Part shown: in pieces, positions 14,941 through 24,090 of the stretch
How positions within the stretch are numbered: the stretch's first letter is position 1
Layout: every line of letters starts with the position of its first letter
Origin: Streptomyces harbinensis
GTDB lineage: Bacteria > Actinomycetota > Actinomycetes > Streptomycetales > Streptomycetaceae
Length of the DNA stretch: 64,000 nucleotides
Assembly: GCF_900116145.1 (NCBI RefSeq)
Contig: NZ_FPAB01000007.1
Span: 33,316-97,315 of the forward strand
Reading direction: 5' to 3'
Notes under the pieces: model-generated
Told to the model about the DNA's origin: nothing
The model's database searches: none
The model's input: the letters and a program-made list of their open reading frames with translations, nothing else
Made by a program: the position numbers and the translations under genes

Positions 14941-15960
14941 CTACAGCGCCAGCCACTCGTCGATCTCGACCATGATCTTCTCCTGCACGTCCCGGGGCGC
15001 CGCCGACCCGCGCACCGACTGCCGGGCCAGCTCCGCCAGCTCCCGGTCCGAGAAACCGTGGTGCTCGCGCGCGATCTCGTACTGCGCCGCCAGCCGCGCC
15101 CCGAACAGCAGCGGATCGTCCGCGCCCAGCGCCATCGGCACCCCGGCGTCCCACAGCGTGCGCAGCGGGACGTCCGCCGGCCGCTCGTACACCCCGAGCG
15201 CCACATTCGACGCCGGGCACACCTCGCACGTCACCCGGTCCCGGGCCAGCCGCTCCAGCAGCCGGGGGTCCTCCGCCGCCCGCACCCCGTGGCCCACCCG
15301 GGAGGCCCGCAGATCGTCCAGGCAGTCCCGGACGCTGGCCGGGCCCGACAGCTCCCCGCCGTGCGGCGCGGCCAGCAGCCCGCCGTCCCGGGCGATCGCG
15401 AACGCCCGGTCGAAGTCGCGGGCGAAGCCGCGCCGCTCGTCGTTGGAGAGCCCGAAGCCCACCACGCCGTGGTCCCGGTAGCGCACGGCGAGCCGGGCCA
15501 GGGTGCGGGCGTCCAGCGGATGCTTCATCCGGTTCGCGGCCACCAGCACCCGCATGCCCACCCCGGTGTCCCGCGAGGTGACCCGCACCGCCTCCAGGAT
15601 GATCTCCAGCGCCGGGATCAGCCCGCCGAGCCGGGGCGCGTACGAGGTCGGGTCGACCTGGATCTCCAGCCAGCGCGCGCCGTCCCGCAGGTCCTCCTCG
15701 GCCGCCTCGCGCACCAGCCGCTGGATGTCCTCCGGCTCGCGCAGACAGGAGCGGGCGATGTCGTACAGCCGCTGGAACCGGAACCAGCCCCGCTCGTCCG
15801 TGGCCCGCAGCCGCGGGGGCTCGCCGCCGCGCAGCGCGTCCGGCAGGTGCACCCCGTACTTGTCCGCCAGTTCCAGCAGGGTGGAAGGCCGCATCGAGCC
15901 GGTGAAGTGCAGATGCAGATGGGCCTTCGGCAGCAGCCGGACGTCACGCACACGATCCAT
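14941..15960 (-). CDS. add: Adenosine deaminase
   Basis: 339 aa from ATG 15960, chosen because it gives the usual start MDRVRDVRLLPKAHLHLHFTGS; an in-frame ATG at 15978 adds six residues. Seen: metal-binding HLHLH in the N-terminal strand, HGGE with the catalytic Glu, VGHG, and ADDPLLF in place of the usual S/T-DDP, with both aspartates kept. It deaminates adenosine/deoxyadenosine to inosine in purine salvage. No ribosome binding site is obvious. Convergent with the IPK-family gene. Confidence 0.9.
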   Translation of the reverse strand: MDRVRDVRLLPKAHLHLHFTGSMRPSTLLELADKYGVHLPDALRGGEPPRLRATDERGWFRFQRLYDIARSCLREPEDIQRLVREAAEEDLRDGARWLEIQVDPTSYAPRLGGLIPALEIILEAVRVTSRDTGVGMRVLVAANRMKHPLDARTLARLAVRYRDHGVVGFGLSNDERRGFARDFDRAFAIARDGGLLAAPHGGELSGPASVRDCLDDLRASRVGHGVRAAEDPRLLERLARDRVTCEVCPASNVALGVYERPADVPLRTLWDAGVPMALGADDPLLFGARLAAQYEIAREHHGFSDRELAELARQSVRGSAAPRDVQEKIMVEIDEWLAL

Positions 15961-16031
15961 CCAGGAATCTTGCCGCATTGCGCCGTCCGGCCGGTAGCCG
16001 CGTCACCCGAACGTGAGCCCGCTCCGGTGGC

Positions 16032-17276
16032 TCAGACCGCCTCCGCCAGCAGCTTCTGGAGCCGCGAGACGCCCTCCACCAGGTCGTCGTCACCCAGCGC
16101 GTACGACAGCCGCAGATAGCCGGGCGTGCCGAACGCCTCACCCGGGACCACCGCGACCTCGGCCTCCTCCAGGATCACCTCGGCCAGCTCCACCGAGGTG
16201 GCCGGACGCCGGCCGCGCAGTTCCTTGCCGAGCAGCGCCTTGACCGACGGGTACACGTAGAAGGCGCCCTCCGGCTCCGGGCACACCACGCCGTCGATCT
16301 CGTTCAGCATCTTCACGATGGTGCGCCGGCGCCGGTCGAACGCCCGGCCCATCTCGGCCACCGCGTCCAGGTCCCCGGAGACCGCCGCGATCGCCGCCGC
16401 CTGGGCGACGTTGCTCACATTGGAGGTGGCGTGCGACTGGAGGTTGGTGGCGGCCTTCACCACGTCCTGCGGGCCGATCAGCCAGCCCACCCGCCAGCCG
16501 GTCATCGCGTACGTCTTGGCCACCCCGTTGACGATCACGGTGCGGTCGGCCAGCTCCGGGACCACCACCGGCAGCGAGGAGAACTCGGCGTCCCCGTAGA
16601 CCAGATGTTCGTAAATCTCGTCGGTGAGCACCCACAGACCGTGCTCCACCGCCCAGCGGCCGATCGCCTCGACCTGCTCGCGCGGGTACACGGCGCCGGT
16701 CGGGTTCGACGGGGAGACGAACAGCAGCACCTTGGTGCGCTCGGTGCGCGCCGCCTCCAGCTGCTCCACACTCACCCGGTACCCGGTGGTCTCGTCCGCG
16801 ACGACCTCCACCGGAACGCCGCCGGCCAGCCGGATCGACTCGGGGTAGGTGGTCCAGTACGGCGCCGGGACGATCACCTCGTCACCCGGGTCGAGCAGCG
16901 CGGCGAACGCCTCGTAGATCGCCTGCTTGCCGCCGTTGGTCACCAGCACCTGGGACGGGGAGACCTCGTAGCCGGAGTCACGCAGCGTCTTCGCCGCGAT
17001 CGCCTGCTTCAGCTCGGGCAGCCCGCCGGCCGGCGTGTAACGGTGGAACCGCGGCTCGCGGCAGGCGGCCACGGCGGCGTCCACGATGTACCCGGGGGTG
17101 GGGAAATCGGGCTCGCCGGCGCCGAAGCCGATCACCGGGCGGCCGGCCGCCTTGAGGGCCTTCGCCTTGGCGTCGACGGCCAGGGTCGCGGACTCGGAGA
17201 TCGCCCCGACGCGGGCGGAGACCCGGCGTCCGGCGGCTGCCGATGCGGACTGTGCGGTGGGTGTCGCTGCGCTCAT
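16032..17276 (-). CDS. aspC: Aspartate/prephenate-type aminotransferase, class I
   Basis: 414 aa from ATG 17276; the longer frame runs upstream through the tRNA-Trp region and is not coding. Seen: Asn191 in SPSNPTG, Asp219 and Tyr222 in LTDEIYEH, Schiff-base Lys254 in NGVAKTYAMTGWRVGW, and the C-terminal RLSYA arginine. It is a PLP-dependent subgroup Ib (Thermus-type) aspartate aminotransferase, interconverting aspartate and oxaloacetate; some members also use prephenate. It neighbours add and diverges from tRNA-Trp, as in S. coelicolor. Confidence 0.92.
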   Translation of the reverse strand: MSAATPTAQSASAAAGRRVSARVGAISESATLAVDAKAKALKAAGRPVIGFGAGEPDFPTPGYIVDAAVAACREPRFHRYTPAGGLPELKQAIAAKTLRDSGYEVSPSQVLVTNGGKQAIYEAFAALLDPGDEVIVPAPYWTTYPESIRLAGGVPVEVVADETTGYRVSVEQLEAARTERTKVLLFVSPSNPTGAVYPREQVEAIGRWAVEHGLWVLTDEIYEHLVYGDAEFSSLPVVVPELADRTVIVNGVAKTYAMTGWRVGWLIGPQDVVKAATNLQSHATSNVSNVAQAAAIAAVSGDLDAVAEMGRAFDRRRRTIVKMLNEIDGVVCPEPEGAFYVYPSVKALLGKELRGRRPATSVELAEVILEEAEVAVVPGEAFGTPGYLRLSYALGDDDLVEGVSRLQKLLAEAV

Positions 17277-17413
17277 AGGGGCATCGTCGCAGACGGCGCC
17301 CGGCCGCGGCACCCGGGTTGCGGCGGTTGTCCGTTCGACGGGCGGCGATTGACCACGTACACTCTCCACCCAGTGGCGCCGGGTGCGGTAGGTTTTCCCG
17401 GTGCCGCGAGCAA

Positions 17414-17486
17414 AGGGTCGTAGCTCAATTGGTAGAGCACTGGTCTCCAAAACCAGCGGTTGGGGGTTCAAGTCCCTCCGGCCCTG
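17414..17486 (+). tRNA. tRNA-Trp (CCA anticodon)
   Basis: 73-nt cloverleaf: acceptor AGGGTCG/CGGCCCT (one G-U), anticodon stem CTGGT/ACCAG, loop CTCCAAA with anticodon CCA, T loop TTCAAGT. It lies 98 bases before secE, the same trpT-secE-nusG order as in mycobacteria. Confidence 0.95.
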
Positions 17487-17584
17487 CTACGCACAGCAGG
17501 TGGATAGTGGTAGTACGTACCGCAATGCAAGCCGTCCGGGGGACCGGGCGGCTTACGACCATGACCGGGATCAGGTGAGGGCGA

Positions 17585-17857
17585 GTGGCTGGGATCACGG
17601 ACTCCGTCGAGACGCCGGAGCCCCGGGGGGACGGCGCCGGCCGCGGACGCGGGCGGCGCGCCAAGCGCGGCCCGCTGGGCAAGCTCGCGCTGTTCTACCG
17701 GCAGGTCATCGCCGAGCTGCGCAAGGTCGTCTGGCCCTCGCGGCGCCAGCTGACCACCTACACGTCCGCGGTGATCGTTTTCGTTCTGATCGTCATCGGC
17801 ATCCTCACCGTGCTTGACTGGGGATTCAGCCGGGTCGTCGAGTACGTCTTCGGCTGA
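17585..17857 (+). CDS. secE: Preprotein translocase subunit SecE
   Basis: 90 aa from GTG 17585 after GGTGAGGG. Seen: a basic, disordered N-terminus (about 12-32), the amphipathic SecE helix FYRQVIAELRKVVWPSRRQL (the WP motif is family-wide), and one transmembrane span (about 62-82). It clamps the SecYEG translocon in the cytoplasmic membrane. The gene is 115 bases before nusG. Confidence 0.95.
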   Translation: MAGITDSVETPEPRGDGAGRGRGRRAKRGPLGKLALFYRQVIAELRKVVWPSRRQLTTYTSAVIVFVLIVIGILTVLDWGFSRVVEYVFG

Positions 17858-17972
17858 CCCCGCTCCGGACGGGGCGCGGCGGGCGCGGACGTGACGTCGT
17901 CCCGACACCGCGAGCCGCGGCGATCCCGCCCGGATGTTCCACGTCAATGTGAAGCAGGAAGAAGCAGCCACC

Positions 17973-18818
17973 GTGTCTGACCCGAAGTCTGACCCGCATC
18001 TGACCGACGACGCCGCCGAGGGCGACGACACCGCGCGCGACATCGTCGAGGCAGCGGACACCGTCGACCGGGCCGAGGCTGCCGACGCCGCCGCGGGCGA
18101 GCCCGCCGAGTCCGCCGCCGTCCACGCGGAGGACGAGGCACAGGCCGACGGGGACGAGCCCGCCGAGGAGGCGGAGGCCGAGGCCGAGGCCCCCGAGCCC
18201 GTCGACCCGGTCGCGCAGCTGCGCGAGGAACTGCGGGTGCTGCCCGGCGAGTGGTACGTGGTGCACACCTACGCCGGCTACGAGAACCGGGTGAAGACCA
18301 ACCTCGAACAGCGCGCCGTGTCGCTCAACGTCGAGGACTACATCTTCCAGGTCGAGGTGCCGCAGGAAGAGGTCGTCCAGATCAAGAACGGCGACCGCCG
18401 CACCATCAAGCAGAACAAGCTCCCCAGCTATGTGCTGGTGCGCATGGACCTGACCAACGAGTCCTGGGGCGTCGTGCGCAACACCCCCGGCGTCACCGGC
18501 TTCGTGGGCAACGCCTACGACCCGTACCCGCTGACGCTGGACGAGATCGTCAAGATGCTGGCCCCCGAGGCCGAGCAGAAGGCCGCCGAGCAGGCCGCGG
18601 CCGAGGGCGGCGCCCCGGCGGCCGGCCGCCGCGTCGAGGTCCAGGTGCTGGACTTCGAGGTCGGCGACTCGGTCACCGTCACCGACGGCCCCTTCGCGAC
18701 CCTCCAGGCCACGATCAACGAGATCAACGCCGACTCCAAGAAGGTCAAGGGCCTGGTGGAGATCTTCGGCCGCGAGACCCCGGTCGAGCTGAGCTTCGAC
18801 CAGATCCAGAAGAACTGA
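17973..18818 (+). CDS. nusG: Transcription termination/antitermination protein NusG
   Basis: 281 aa from GTG 17973 (AGGAAGAAG upstream); the frame extends to 17934, but the upstream codons are not conserved. Seen: a 90-residue acidic Ala/Glu/Asp extension typical of Streptomyces, the NGN domain (EWYVVHTYAGYENRVKTNL...), a linker, and a C-terminal KOW domain (VGDSVTVTDGPFATLQATI). It binds RNA polymerase and couples it to Rho or ribosomes. A terminator follows, so it is not cotranscribed with rplK here. Confidence 0.95.
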   Translation: MSDPKSDPHLTDDAAEGDDTARDIVEAADTVDRAEAADAAAGEPAESAAVHAEDEAQADGDEPAEEAEAEAEAPEPVDPVAQLREELRVLPGEWYVVHTYAGYENRVKTNLEQRAVSLNVEDYIFQVEVPQEEVVQIKNGDRRTIKQNKLPSYVLVRMDLTNESWGVVRNTPGVTGFVGNAYDPYPLTLDEIVKMLAPEAEQKAAEQAAAEGGAPAAGRRVEVQVLDFEVGDSVTVTDGPFATLQATINEINADSKKVKGLVEIFGRETPVELSFDQIQKN

Positions 18819-18838
18819 CAGCGGCCCGTTCCGCTCCG

Positions 18839-18871
18839 CCCCGGTACCGGGCCTCCACCCCGGTACCGGGG
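18839..18871 (+). terminator. nusG terminator built from a duplicated palindrome
   Basis: The self-complementary CCCGGTACCGGG occurs twice (18840-18851, 18859-18870). The copies can pair with each other to form a 12-13-bp stem with a seven-base loop, or each can fold alone. It lies 20 bases after the nusG stop. Confidence 0.6.
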
Positions 18872-18889
18872 CGCCGCTAGTCTGTGCGC

Positions 18890-19579
18890 ATGCGCGCCCT
18901 CATAGTCGAGAACGATGACCGGGTGGCGCGCGCCCTCGCCCGGACGCTGCGGGCCGAGGGGTACGACGTGGAGCGCTCGCGCAGCGTCAGCGAGGCGGCC
19001 GAGGCGATCGGCACCGCCGACTTCGAGATCGCCCTGGTGGACCTCGGGCTGGACGACGGCGACGGTGTCGAGGTGATCCGGCTGCTGCGCGACCGCGCCG
19101 CCACCGGCGTCATCGCCGTCACCGCGCGCGGCGAGCAGACCGACCGGGTGCGCGGGCTGCGGGCCGGCGCCGACGACTACCTGGTCAAACCGTTCGGGGT
19201 GGCCGAACTGCTGGCCCGCATCGAGGCCGTCACCCGCCGGCTGCGCGTGCTGCGCACCGGCCCCGCGCCGCGCGGCACCATCGGCCACGGCGACCTGCTG
19301 ATCGACCGCGACCGGCACGAGGTCTCCCGGCACGGCGAGCGGCTGCGGCTGACCCGCAAGGAGTTCGAGGTGCTGGTGCTCCTCGCCCGCAACACCGGCA
19401 CGGTGGTGGAGCGCGAACGCATCCTCGACCAGGTCTGGCAGTCCGCCTGGGAGGGGAGCAGCCGCACCCTCGACACCCATATGACCTCGCTGCGCGCCAA
19501 GCTCGGCCCGTCCGCGCGCATCACCACGGTGCGCGGCGTCGGCTACCGTCTTGAGGCCGCCGGCCCGGCGGACGGGTAG
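18890..19579 (+). CDS. OmpR/PhoB-family response regulator
   Basis: 229 aa from ATG 18890; TAGTCT ends seven bases upstream and no ribosome binding site is present, so it is probably leaderless (a GTG at 18884 is the alternative). Seen: receiver with phospho-acceptor Asp51 (IALVDLGLDD) and Lys100 (DDYLVKPF), and a C-terminal winged helix (LTRKEFEVLVLLARN ... VRGVGYRLE). Paired with the histidine kinase six bases downstream. Likely targets are the neighbouring symporter and TAXI genes (inference). Confidence 0.9.
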   Translation: MRALIVENDDRVARALARTLRAEGYDVERSRSVSEAAEAIGTADFEIALVDLGLDDGDGVEVIRLLRDRAATGVIAVTARGEQTDRVRGLRAGADDYLVKPFGVAELLARIEAVTRRLRVLRTGPAPRGTIGHGDLLIDRDRHEVSRHGERLRLTRKEFEVLVLLARNTGTVVERERILDQVWQSAWEGSSRTLDTHMTSLRAKLGPSARITTVRGVGYRLEAAGPADG

Positions 19580-19585
19580 CCACCG

Positions 19586-20980
19586 GTGCGCCGGCGCATC
19601 ATGGCCGCGCTGCTCCCGGTCCTGGCGCTGCTGGTGGTGGGGATCGGCCTGGCGTACGCGGTGGTGGTGAGCGAGCGGACCACCCAGCAGGTGTTCATCG
19701 ACCGCAGCGGCGACGCCGTACGGTTCGCCACCCTCGCCGAGGCGGCCATCGCCTCCGGCGAGTGGACCCGGATGCACGCGGAGCTGGACGCCTACCACGA
19801 GCTGTACGACTCCCCGGTGTGGGTGCTGGGCCTGGACGGCGGGCTCGTCCACGACCCGGGGCCGGCCCCGCCCGAGGGGCTGGCGGCCAGCGCCGAGGTG
19901 CGGCGGGCGTTCGCGGGCGCGCGGGCGACGGAGGCGGCCACCGTGTGGCCCTGGCAGCGCGGCCCGCTGCGGGTGGTGGAGCCGGTGGGCCGGGATTCGC
20001 AGGTGACGGCCGTGGTGGTGATCGAGGCGCCCACCGACGGGCTGCGCGCGGCCACTATGCGCCGCTGGGGGACCGGGGCGGCGCTGCTGCTGGTCCCGGT
20101 GCTGGCGCTGGTGGGCGCGCTGTGGCCGCTGACCCGCTGGATCCTGCGCCCGGTGCGCGACCTGGAGCGCATCGCGCTGGACGTGCGCGGCGGCGAGCTG
20201 GGGGCGCGCGCCCCGGCGGAGCACGGCCCGCCGGAGCTGCGCGGTCTCGCCTCCGCCTTCAACCAGATGGTGGACACGGTGCAGCGCTCCCTGGAGCGGC
20301 AGCGGATGTTCGTCGGCGATGTCGCCCACCAGCTGCGCAATCCGCTGGCCGGGCTCCGGCTGTCGGTGGAGAACCTGCGGCCGTGGACCCGGGAGCCCGC
20401 GGCGCGCGAGGCGTTCGACGAGGCGGTGGACGGCGCCGAGCGGATGGGGGAGATGTTCGAGGCGATGCTGGCCGCCACCGCGGCGGCCAGCCGGGAGCGG
20501 GTGCGCGACAGCGAGGCGTGGACGCTGGACCGGGTCTTCGTCACCGGCCGGCCGCACTGGGACGCGGTCACCGGCGAGCACGGCCTGGCGCTGCGGGTGA
20601 CCGAACCGCCACCGGGGCTGGCGGTACGGCAGCCGCCCGGCGGTCTGGTGGCGGTGCTCGACGAGCTGGTGGACAACGCCGCCTGGCTCTCGGGCGGCAG
20701 CACGGTGACGGTCACCGCGTCGGTGGATCCGGACGGGGCCTTCGGCACGGTGGTCGTGGCCGACGACGGCACCGGTCTGAGCGCCGAGGAGCGGGAGGCG
20801 GCCCGCGGCCGGTTCTGGCGGGCGCCGCGCCACCAGAACGTCCGGGGCACCGGGCTCGGCCTGGCGATCATCCACGACGTGGTGGAGGACGTGGGCGGCG
20901 AGGTGCGGCTGGAGGAGCGCCACCCGCACGGGCTGCGGGTGGCGGTACGGCTGCCGGTGGTCCGGCGCACCGGCGGCTGA
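19586..20980 (+). CDS. Membrane sensor histidine kinase
   Basis: 464 aa from GTG 19586. Seen: TM1 (about 8-28), an outside domain of about 130 residues, TM2 (about 163-183), a HAMP linker (184-235), HisKA with phospho-acceptor His248 in DVAHQLRNPLAGL, and HATPase with N box Asn364, DDGTG (393-397) and GTGLGL (421-426). The partner of the regulator immediately upstream. The gene converges on the TAXI gene with a 12-bp gap, and a binding-protein-assisted sensor is a plausible mode. Confidence 0.9.
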   Translation: MRRRIMAALLPVLALLVVGIGLAYAVVVSERTTQQVFIDRSGDAVRFATLAEAAIASGEWTRMHAELDAYHELYDSPVWVLGLDGGLVHDPGPAPPEGLAASAEVRRAFAGARATEAATVWPWQRGPLRVVEPVGRDSQVTAVVVIEAPTDGLRAATMRRWGTGAALLLVPVLALVGALWPLTRWILRPVRDLERIALDVRGGELGARAPAEHGPPELRGLASAFNQMVDTVQRSLERQRMFVGDVAHQLRNPLAGLRLSVENLRPWTREPAAREAFDEAVDGAERMGEMFEAMLAATAAASRERVRDSEAWTLDRVFVTGRPHWDAVTGEHGLALRVTEPPPGLAVRQPPGGLVAVLDELVDNAAWLSGGSTVTVTASVDPDGAFGTVVVADDGTGLSAEEREAARGRFWRAPRHQNVRGTGLGLAIIHDVVEDVGGEVRLEERHPHGLRVAVRLPVVRRTGG

Positions 20981-20992
20981 GGCCGCCGCGGG

Positions 20993-21922
20993 TCACAGCT
21001 TCGCCGAGCGGAACCAGTCGGCCGCGCCCGGGTGCAGGGCGATGGGCACGGTGGCGGCGGCGGTGCGCGGGTTGATCTGGTACGCCTCGGGCCGGCTCCG
21101 CGCCAGCGCGTCGGCGCCCTCCACGGTGGTGCGGGTGAAGAACCGCGCCGCGTCCGCCGGGAAGCCGGCCCGCACCGCGATCAGGGTGGGGACGGCCAGG
21201 GTCACGGTGGTGGCGACCTCCGGGTAGACGGTGCCGGAGATCGTCACCGGCAGATACTCCCCGGGGTGCGCGGAGCGCATGGCCTCCGCCTCGGCCGCCA
21301 GGTCCACGAAGTGCAGCGGCGGCGCGTGCTCCAGCAGCCAGGAGATGGCGGGGGTGGGCATCGCCGTGAGTGAGAACACCGCGTCCACCCGGCCGTCCAC
21401 CAGCGCCTGCGCGGCCTCCTGCTGGCCGAGGTCCCGTACGTCCACCTCGACCCGGGCGGCGTCCATCAGCCGCTGGCCGGTGAACCGGGTGCCCGAGCCC
21501 GGCAGCCCGCAGGCGACCGGCCGCCCGGCCAGGTCGGTGAGGGTGCGCAGCCCGCTGTCCCGCAGCGTGACCAGGTGCACCACCGAGTCGAAGATCCGCA
21601 GCAGGGCGGAGGTCTCGCCGTCGTGCGGGCGCAGCACGTCCACGTTGGCGTAGGCGAGATCGACCTCCTCGGCCAGCAGCAGCCGCAGATTGTCGACCGA
21701 CGCCTCGGTGAAGACGACCTCCACGGCGTCCCGGCCGAGCGCGTCGTTCCACAGGGCGACGAGGGCGGCGCCTGATTCGCGGTACGTGGCGCCCTCGGGG
21801 CCGGTGGCGAGCTTGAGGCGGTCGATGCCGAGCACGGGGCCGGCGCCGCACATGCCGGCCGTCAGTCCCAGCGGACCGGCGGCCAGCAGCGCGCGTCTGG
21901 AGATCCCGCGCGGCGACCCCAA
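20993..21922 (-). CDS. TAXI-family TRAP-type solute-binding protein, Tat-exported
   Basis: 309 aa; the only fitting start is TTG 21922. Seen: a twin-arginine signal (ISRRALLAAG, residues 7-16) followed by a hydrophobic stretch, then TAXI signatures LATGPEGATYRESG and LRTLTDLAGRPVACGLPGSGT. Known: TAXI proteins bind small organic acids or amino acids and normally feed a TRAP 4TM-12TM permease. No such permease gene is present here; instead the gene lies between a histidine kinase (convergent) and a DAACS symporter (divergent). Inference: a periplasmic ligand receptor for the kinase. Confidence 0.82.
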   Translation of the reverse strand: MGSPRGISRRALLAAGPLGLTAGMCGAGPVLGIDRLKLATGPEGATYRESGAALVALWNDALGRDAVEVVFTEASVDNLRLLLAEEVDLAYANVDVLRPHDGETSALLRIFDSVVHLVTLRDSGLRTLTDLAGRPVACGLPGSGTRFTGQRLMDAARVEVDVRDLGQQEAAQALVDGRVDAVFSLTAMPTPAISWLLEHAPPLHFVDLAAEAEAMRSAHPGEYLPVTISGTVYPEVATTVTLAVPTLIAVRAGFPADAARFFTRTTVEGADALARSRPEAYQINPRTAAATVPIALHPGAADWFRSAKL

Positions 21923-22025
21923 TGTCAGATCAACCCCAAATTCTTTCCCGATGCGTTGCTGCGACGCCTGCCCGCCCGCACTGTGATGCGATCCACAGAT
22001 TAACAGTCACAGGGATGGACGACCC

Positions 22026-23429
22026 ATGACGAATGCTCCGGCCGCAAAACCGAAGAAGCGGATCTACCAGCACCTTTACTTCTGGGTGCTGGTCGGCATC
22101 AGTATCGGCATCGGCATAGGACTGGCGGCGCCCGGGGTGGGCGCCGACATGAAGTGGCTGGCCGACCTCTTCATCAAGCTGGTGAAGGTGGTGATCGCGC
22201 CGACCATCTTCGCCACCGTGGTGGTGGGCATCGCCGGCATGGGCAACCTCGCCAAGGCGGGCGGCCTGGCCCTGAAGACGGTGCTGTACTTCAACATCAC
22301 CACCGTCTTCGCGCTGGCCATCGGCCTGGTGGTGATCAACATCTGGCAGCCCGGATCCGGTCTCGGCTACGACATCGAGTCCTTCGACACCTCGGCGGCC
22401 GACGCCACCATCGAGTCGGCCGGCGCGACCGACTCCGGCTTCTCCGGGTTCGTCCTGGATCTGGTCCCGACCTCCTTCGCCAGCGCGTTCGTCGAGGGCA
22501 AGCTGCTCCAGGTGCTGCTGCTGGCCATCCTGGTCGCGGTGGCGCTGAGCATGCTGGGCTCGCGCGCCGAGGGCATGGTGCGCGGTCTGGACACCTTCGC
22601 CAAGACCATGTTCGGCGTCATCAAGCTGGTCATGTGGGTCGCCCCGCTGGGCGCCATGGGCGGGATGGCCTTCACCATCGGCCAGCACGGCAGCGCGATC
22701 CTCGGTTCGCTGGCCTCGTTCATGCTCTCGTTCTGGATCACCTGTCTGCTGTTCATCACGCTGGTGCTGGGCGCGGTCTGCCGGATGACCGGCTTCAGCC
22801 TGCTGAAGTACGTCCGCTTCATCAAGGACGAACTGCTCATCGTGCTGGGCACCTCCTCCTCCGAGACCGTGCTGCCGCGCATGCTGACCAAGCTGGAGGC
22901 CGCCGGTACCCCCAAGCACGTGGTGGGCATGACCATCCCGACCGGGTACTCCTTCAACCTGGACGGCACCGCGATCTACATGTCCATGGGCGCGCTGTTC
23001 ATCGCGCAGGCCTTCGGCGTGGACGTGTCCATCTGGACCCAGATCGGTCTGCTGGTCTTCATGCTGATCTCCTCCAACGGTGCCGCGGGCGTCTCCGGCG
23101 CGGGTCTGGTGACCCTGGCCGCCTCGCTGGCCGCCTTCGACTCGGTGATCCCGGTGGCGGGCATCGCGCTGATCGTCGGCATCGACCGCTTCATGAGCGA
23201 GGGCCGGGCGCTGACCAACCTCACCGGCAACGGGATCGGTACGCTGGCGATCGCCCGCTGGACCGGTGACCTGGACCGCGACCGGCTGAAGTACGTGCTG
23301 GACAACCCGCAGACCGTCGACGTGGACGAGCTGATGAAGCAGGAGGCGCTGGGCGCCACCACCTCGGCCACGGACGCGGCCGGCGGGAAGACCGAGCCGG
23401 CGAAGGAGACCGCGGACCGCGGCGCCTGA
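22026..23429 (+). CDS. Dicarboxylate/amino acid:cation symporter (DAACS family)
   Basis: 467 aa from ATG 22026 (GGATGG about nine bases upstream). Seen: the DctA/GltP core with eight membrane helices and two hairpins; GTSSSETVLPR (hairpin 1), PTGYSFNLDGTAIY (TM7) and the NGAAGVSGAGLV-type hairpin 2; then a hydrophilic C-tail. It couples Na+ or H+ to uptake of C4-dicarboxylates or glutamate/aspartate. It diverges from the TAXI gene by 103 bp, and the two-component system next to it is the probable regulator. Confidence 0.9.
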   Translation: MTNAPAAKPKKRIYQHLYFWVLVGISIGIGIGLAAPGVGADMKWLADLFIKLVKVVIAPTIFATVVVGIAGMGNLAKAGGLALKTVLYFNITTVFALAIGLVVINIWQPGSGLGYDIESFDTSAADATIESAGATDSGFSGFVLDLVPTSFASAFVEGKLLQVLLLAILVAVALSMLGSRAEGMVRGLDTFAKTMFGVIKLVMWVAPLGAMGGMAFTIGQHGSAILGSLASFMLSFWITCLLFITLVLGAVCRMTGFSLLKYVRFIKDELLIVLGTSSSETVLPRMLTKLEAAGTPKHVVGMTIPTGYSFNLDGTAIYMSMGALFIAQAFGVDVSIWTQIGLLVFMLISSNGAAGVSGAGLVTLAASLAAFDSVIPVAGIALIVGIDRFMSEGRALTNLTGNGIGTLAIARWTGDLDRDRLKYVLDNPQTVDVDELMKQEALGATTSATDAAGGKTEPAKETADRGA

Positions 23430-23580
23430 CCCCCGGCCCCCGGCGGCGGATTTGGGCGGCATGGCGGTACCCGATATCGTGGTGCGGTATGCCTCCGTAT
23501 GGATGATGTCCGGTTTCCATCGATCCGGTCGATCCGCCGCCGGGGGCTCACAACCTCTCACTCACTGACCCGGAGAGAGC

Positions 23581-24015
23581 ATGCCTCCCAAGAAGAAGAA
23601 GGTCACGGGGCTGATCAAGCTCCAGATCCAGGCCGGCGCCGCCAACCCGGCGCCGCCGGTCGGCCCGGCGCTGGGCCAGCACGGCGTCAACATCATGGAG
23701 TTCTGCAAGGCCTACAACGCGGCGACCGAGTCGCAGCGTGGCTGGGTGATCCCGGTGGAGATCACGGTCTACGAGGACCGTTCCTTCACCTTCATCACCA
23801 AGACCCCGCCGGCCGCGAAGATGATCCTCAAGGCCGCGGGTGTGGAGAAGGGCTCCGGCGAGCCCCACAAGACCAAGGTCGCCAAGATCACGGCGGCCCA
23901 GGTCCGGGAGATCGCCACCACCAAGCTCCCCGACCTCAACGCCAACGACCTGGACGCCGCCTCGAAGATCATCGAGGGCACCGCGCGTTCCATGGGTGTC
24001 ACCGTCGAGGGCTGA
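23581..24015 (+). CDS. rplK: 50S ribosomal protein L11
   Basis: 144 aa from ATG 23581 with GGAGAGAG upstream. Seen: the N-terminal proline-rich domain (QIQAGAANPAPPVGPALGQHGVNIMEF) and C-terminal rRNA-binding domain (KMILKAAG ... AKITAAQVREIA). It forms the GTPase-associated centre, is required for RelA activation and is the thiopeptide site. First gene of rplK-rplA; uniquely here separated from nusG by 4.6 kb. Confidence 0.97.
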   Translation: MPPKKKKVTGLIKLQIQAGAANPAPPVGPALGQHGVNIMEFCKAYNAATESQRGWVIPVEITVYEDRSFTFITKTPPAAKMILKAAGVEKGSGEPHKTKVAKITAAQVREIATTKLPDLNANDLDAASKIIEGTARSMGVTVEG

Positions 24016-24090
24016 GCCCCGTACCACCGTGGCAGGGCCAGGCGCTGGCCCGGACCACGACTCCACAGCATCAGCATTTGAGGAGCAGCA

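Noticed and set aside
18839..18871. Duplicated CCCGGTACCGGG as a recombination or transposon end marking the inserted module
   Set aside because: The second boundary near 23430-23580 has no matching repeat, and the structure is explained as a terminator.
20993..21922. TRAP transporter operon at the TAXI gene
   Set aside because: No 4TM or 12TM TRAP permease gene is present on either side; the adjacent transporter is of the DAACS family.
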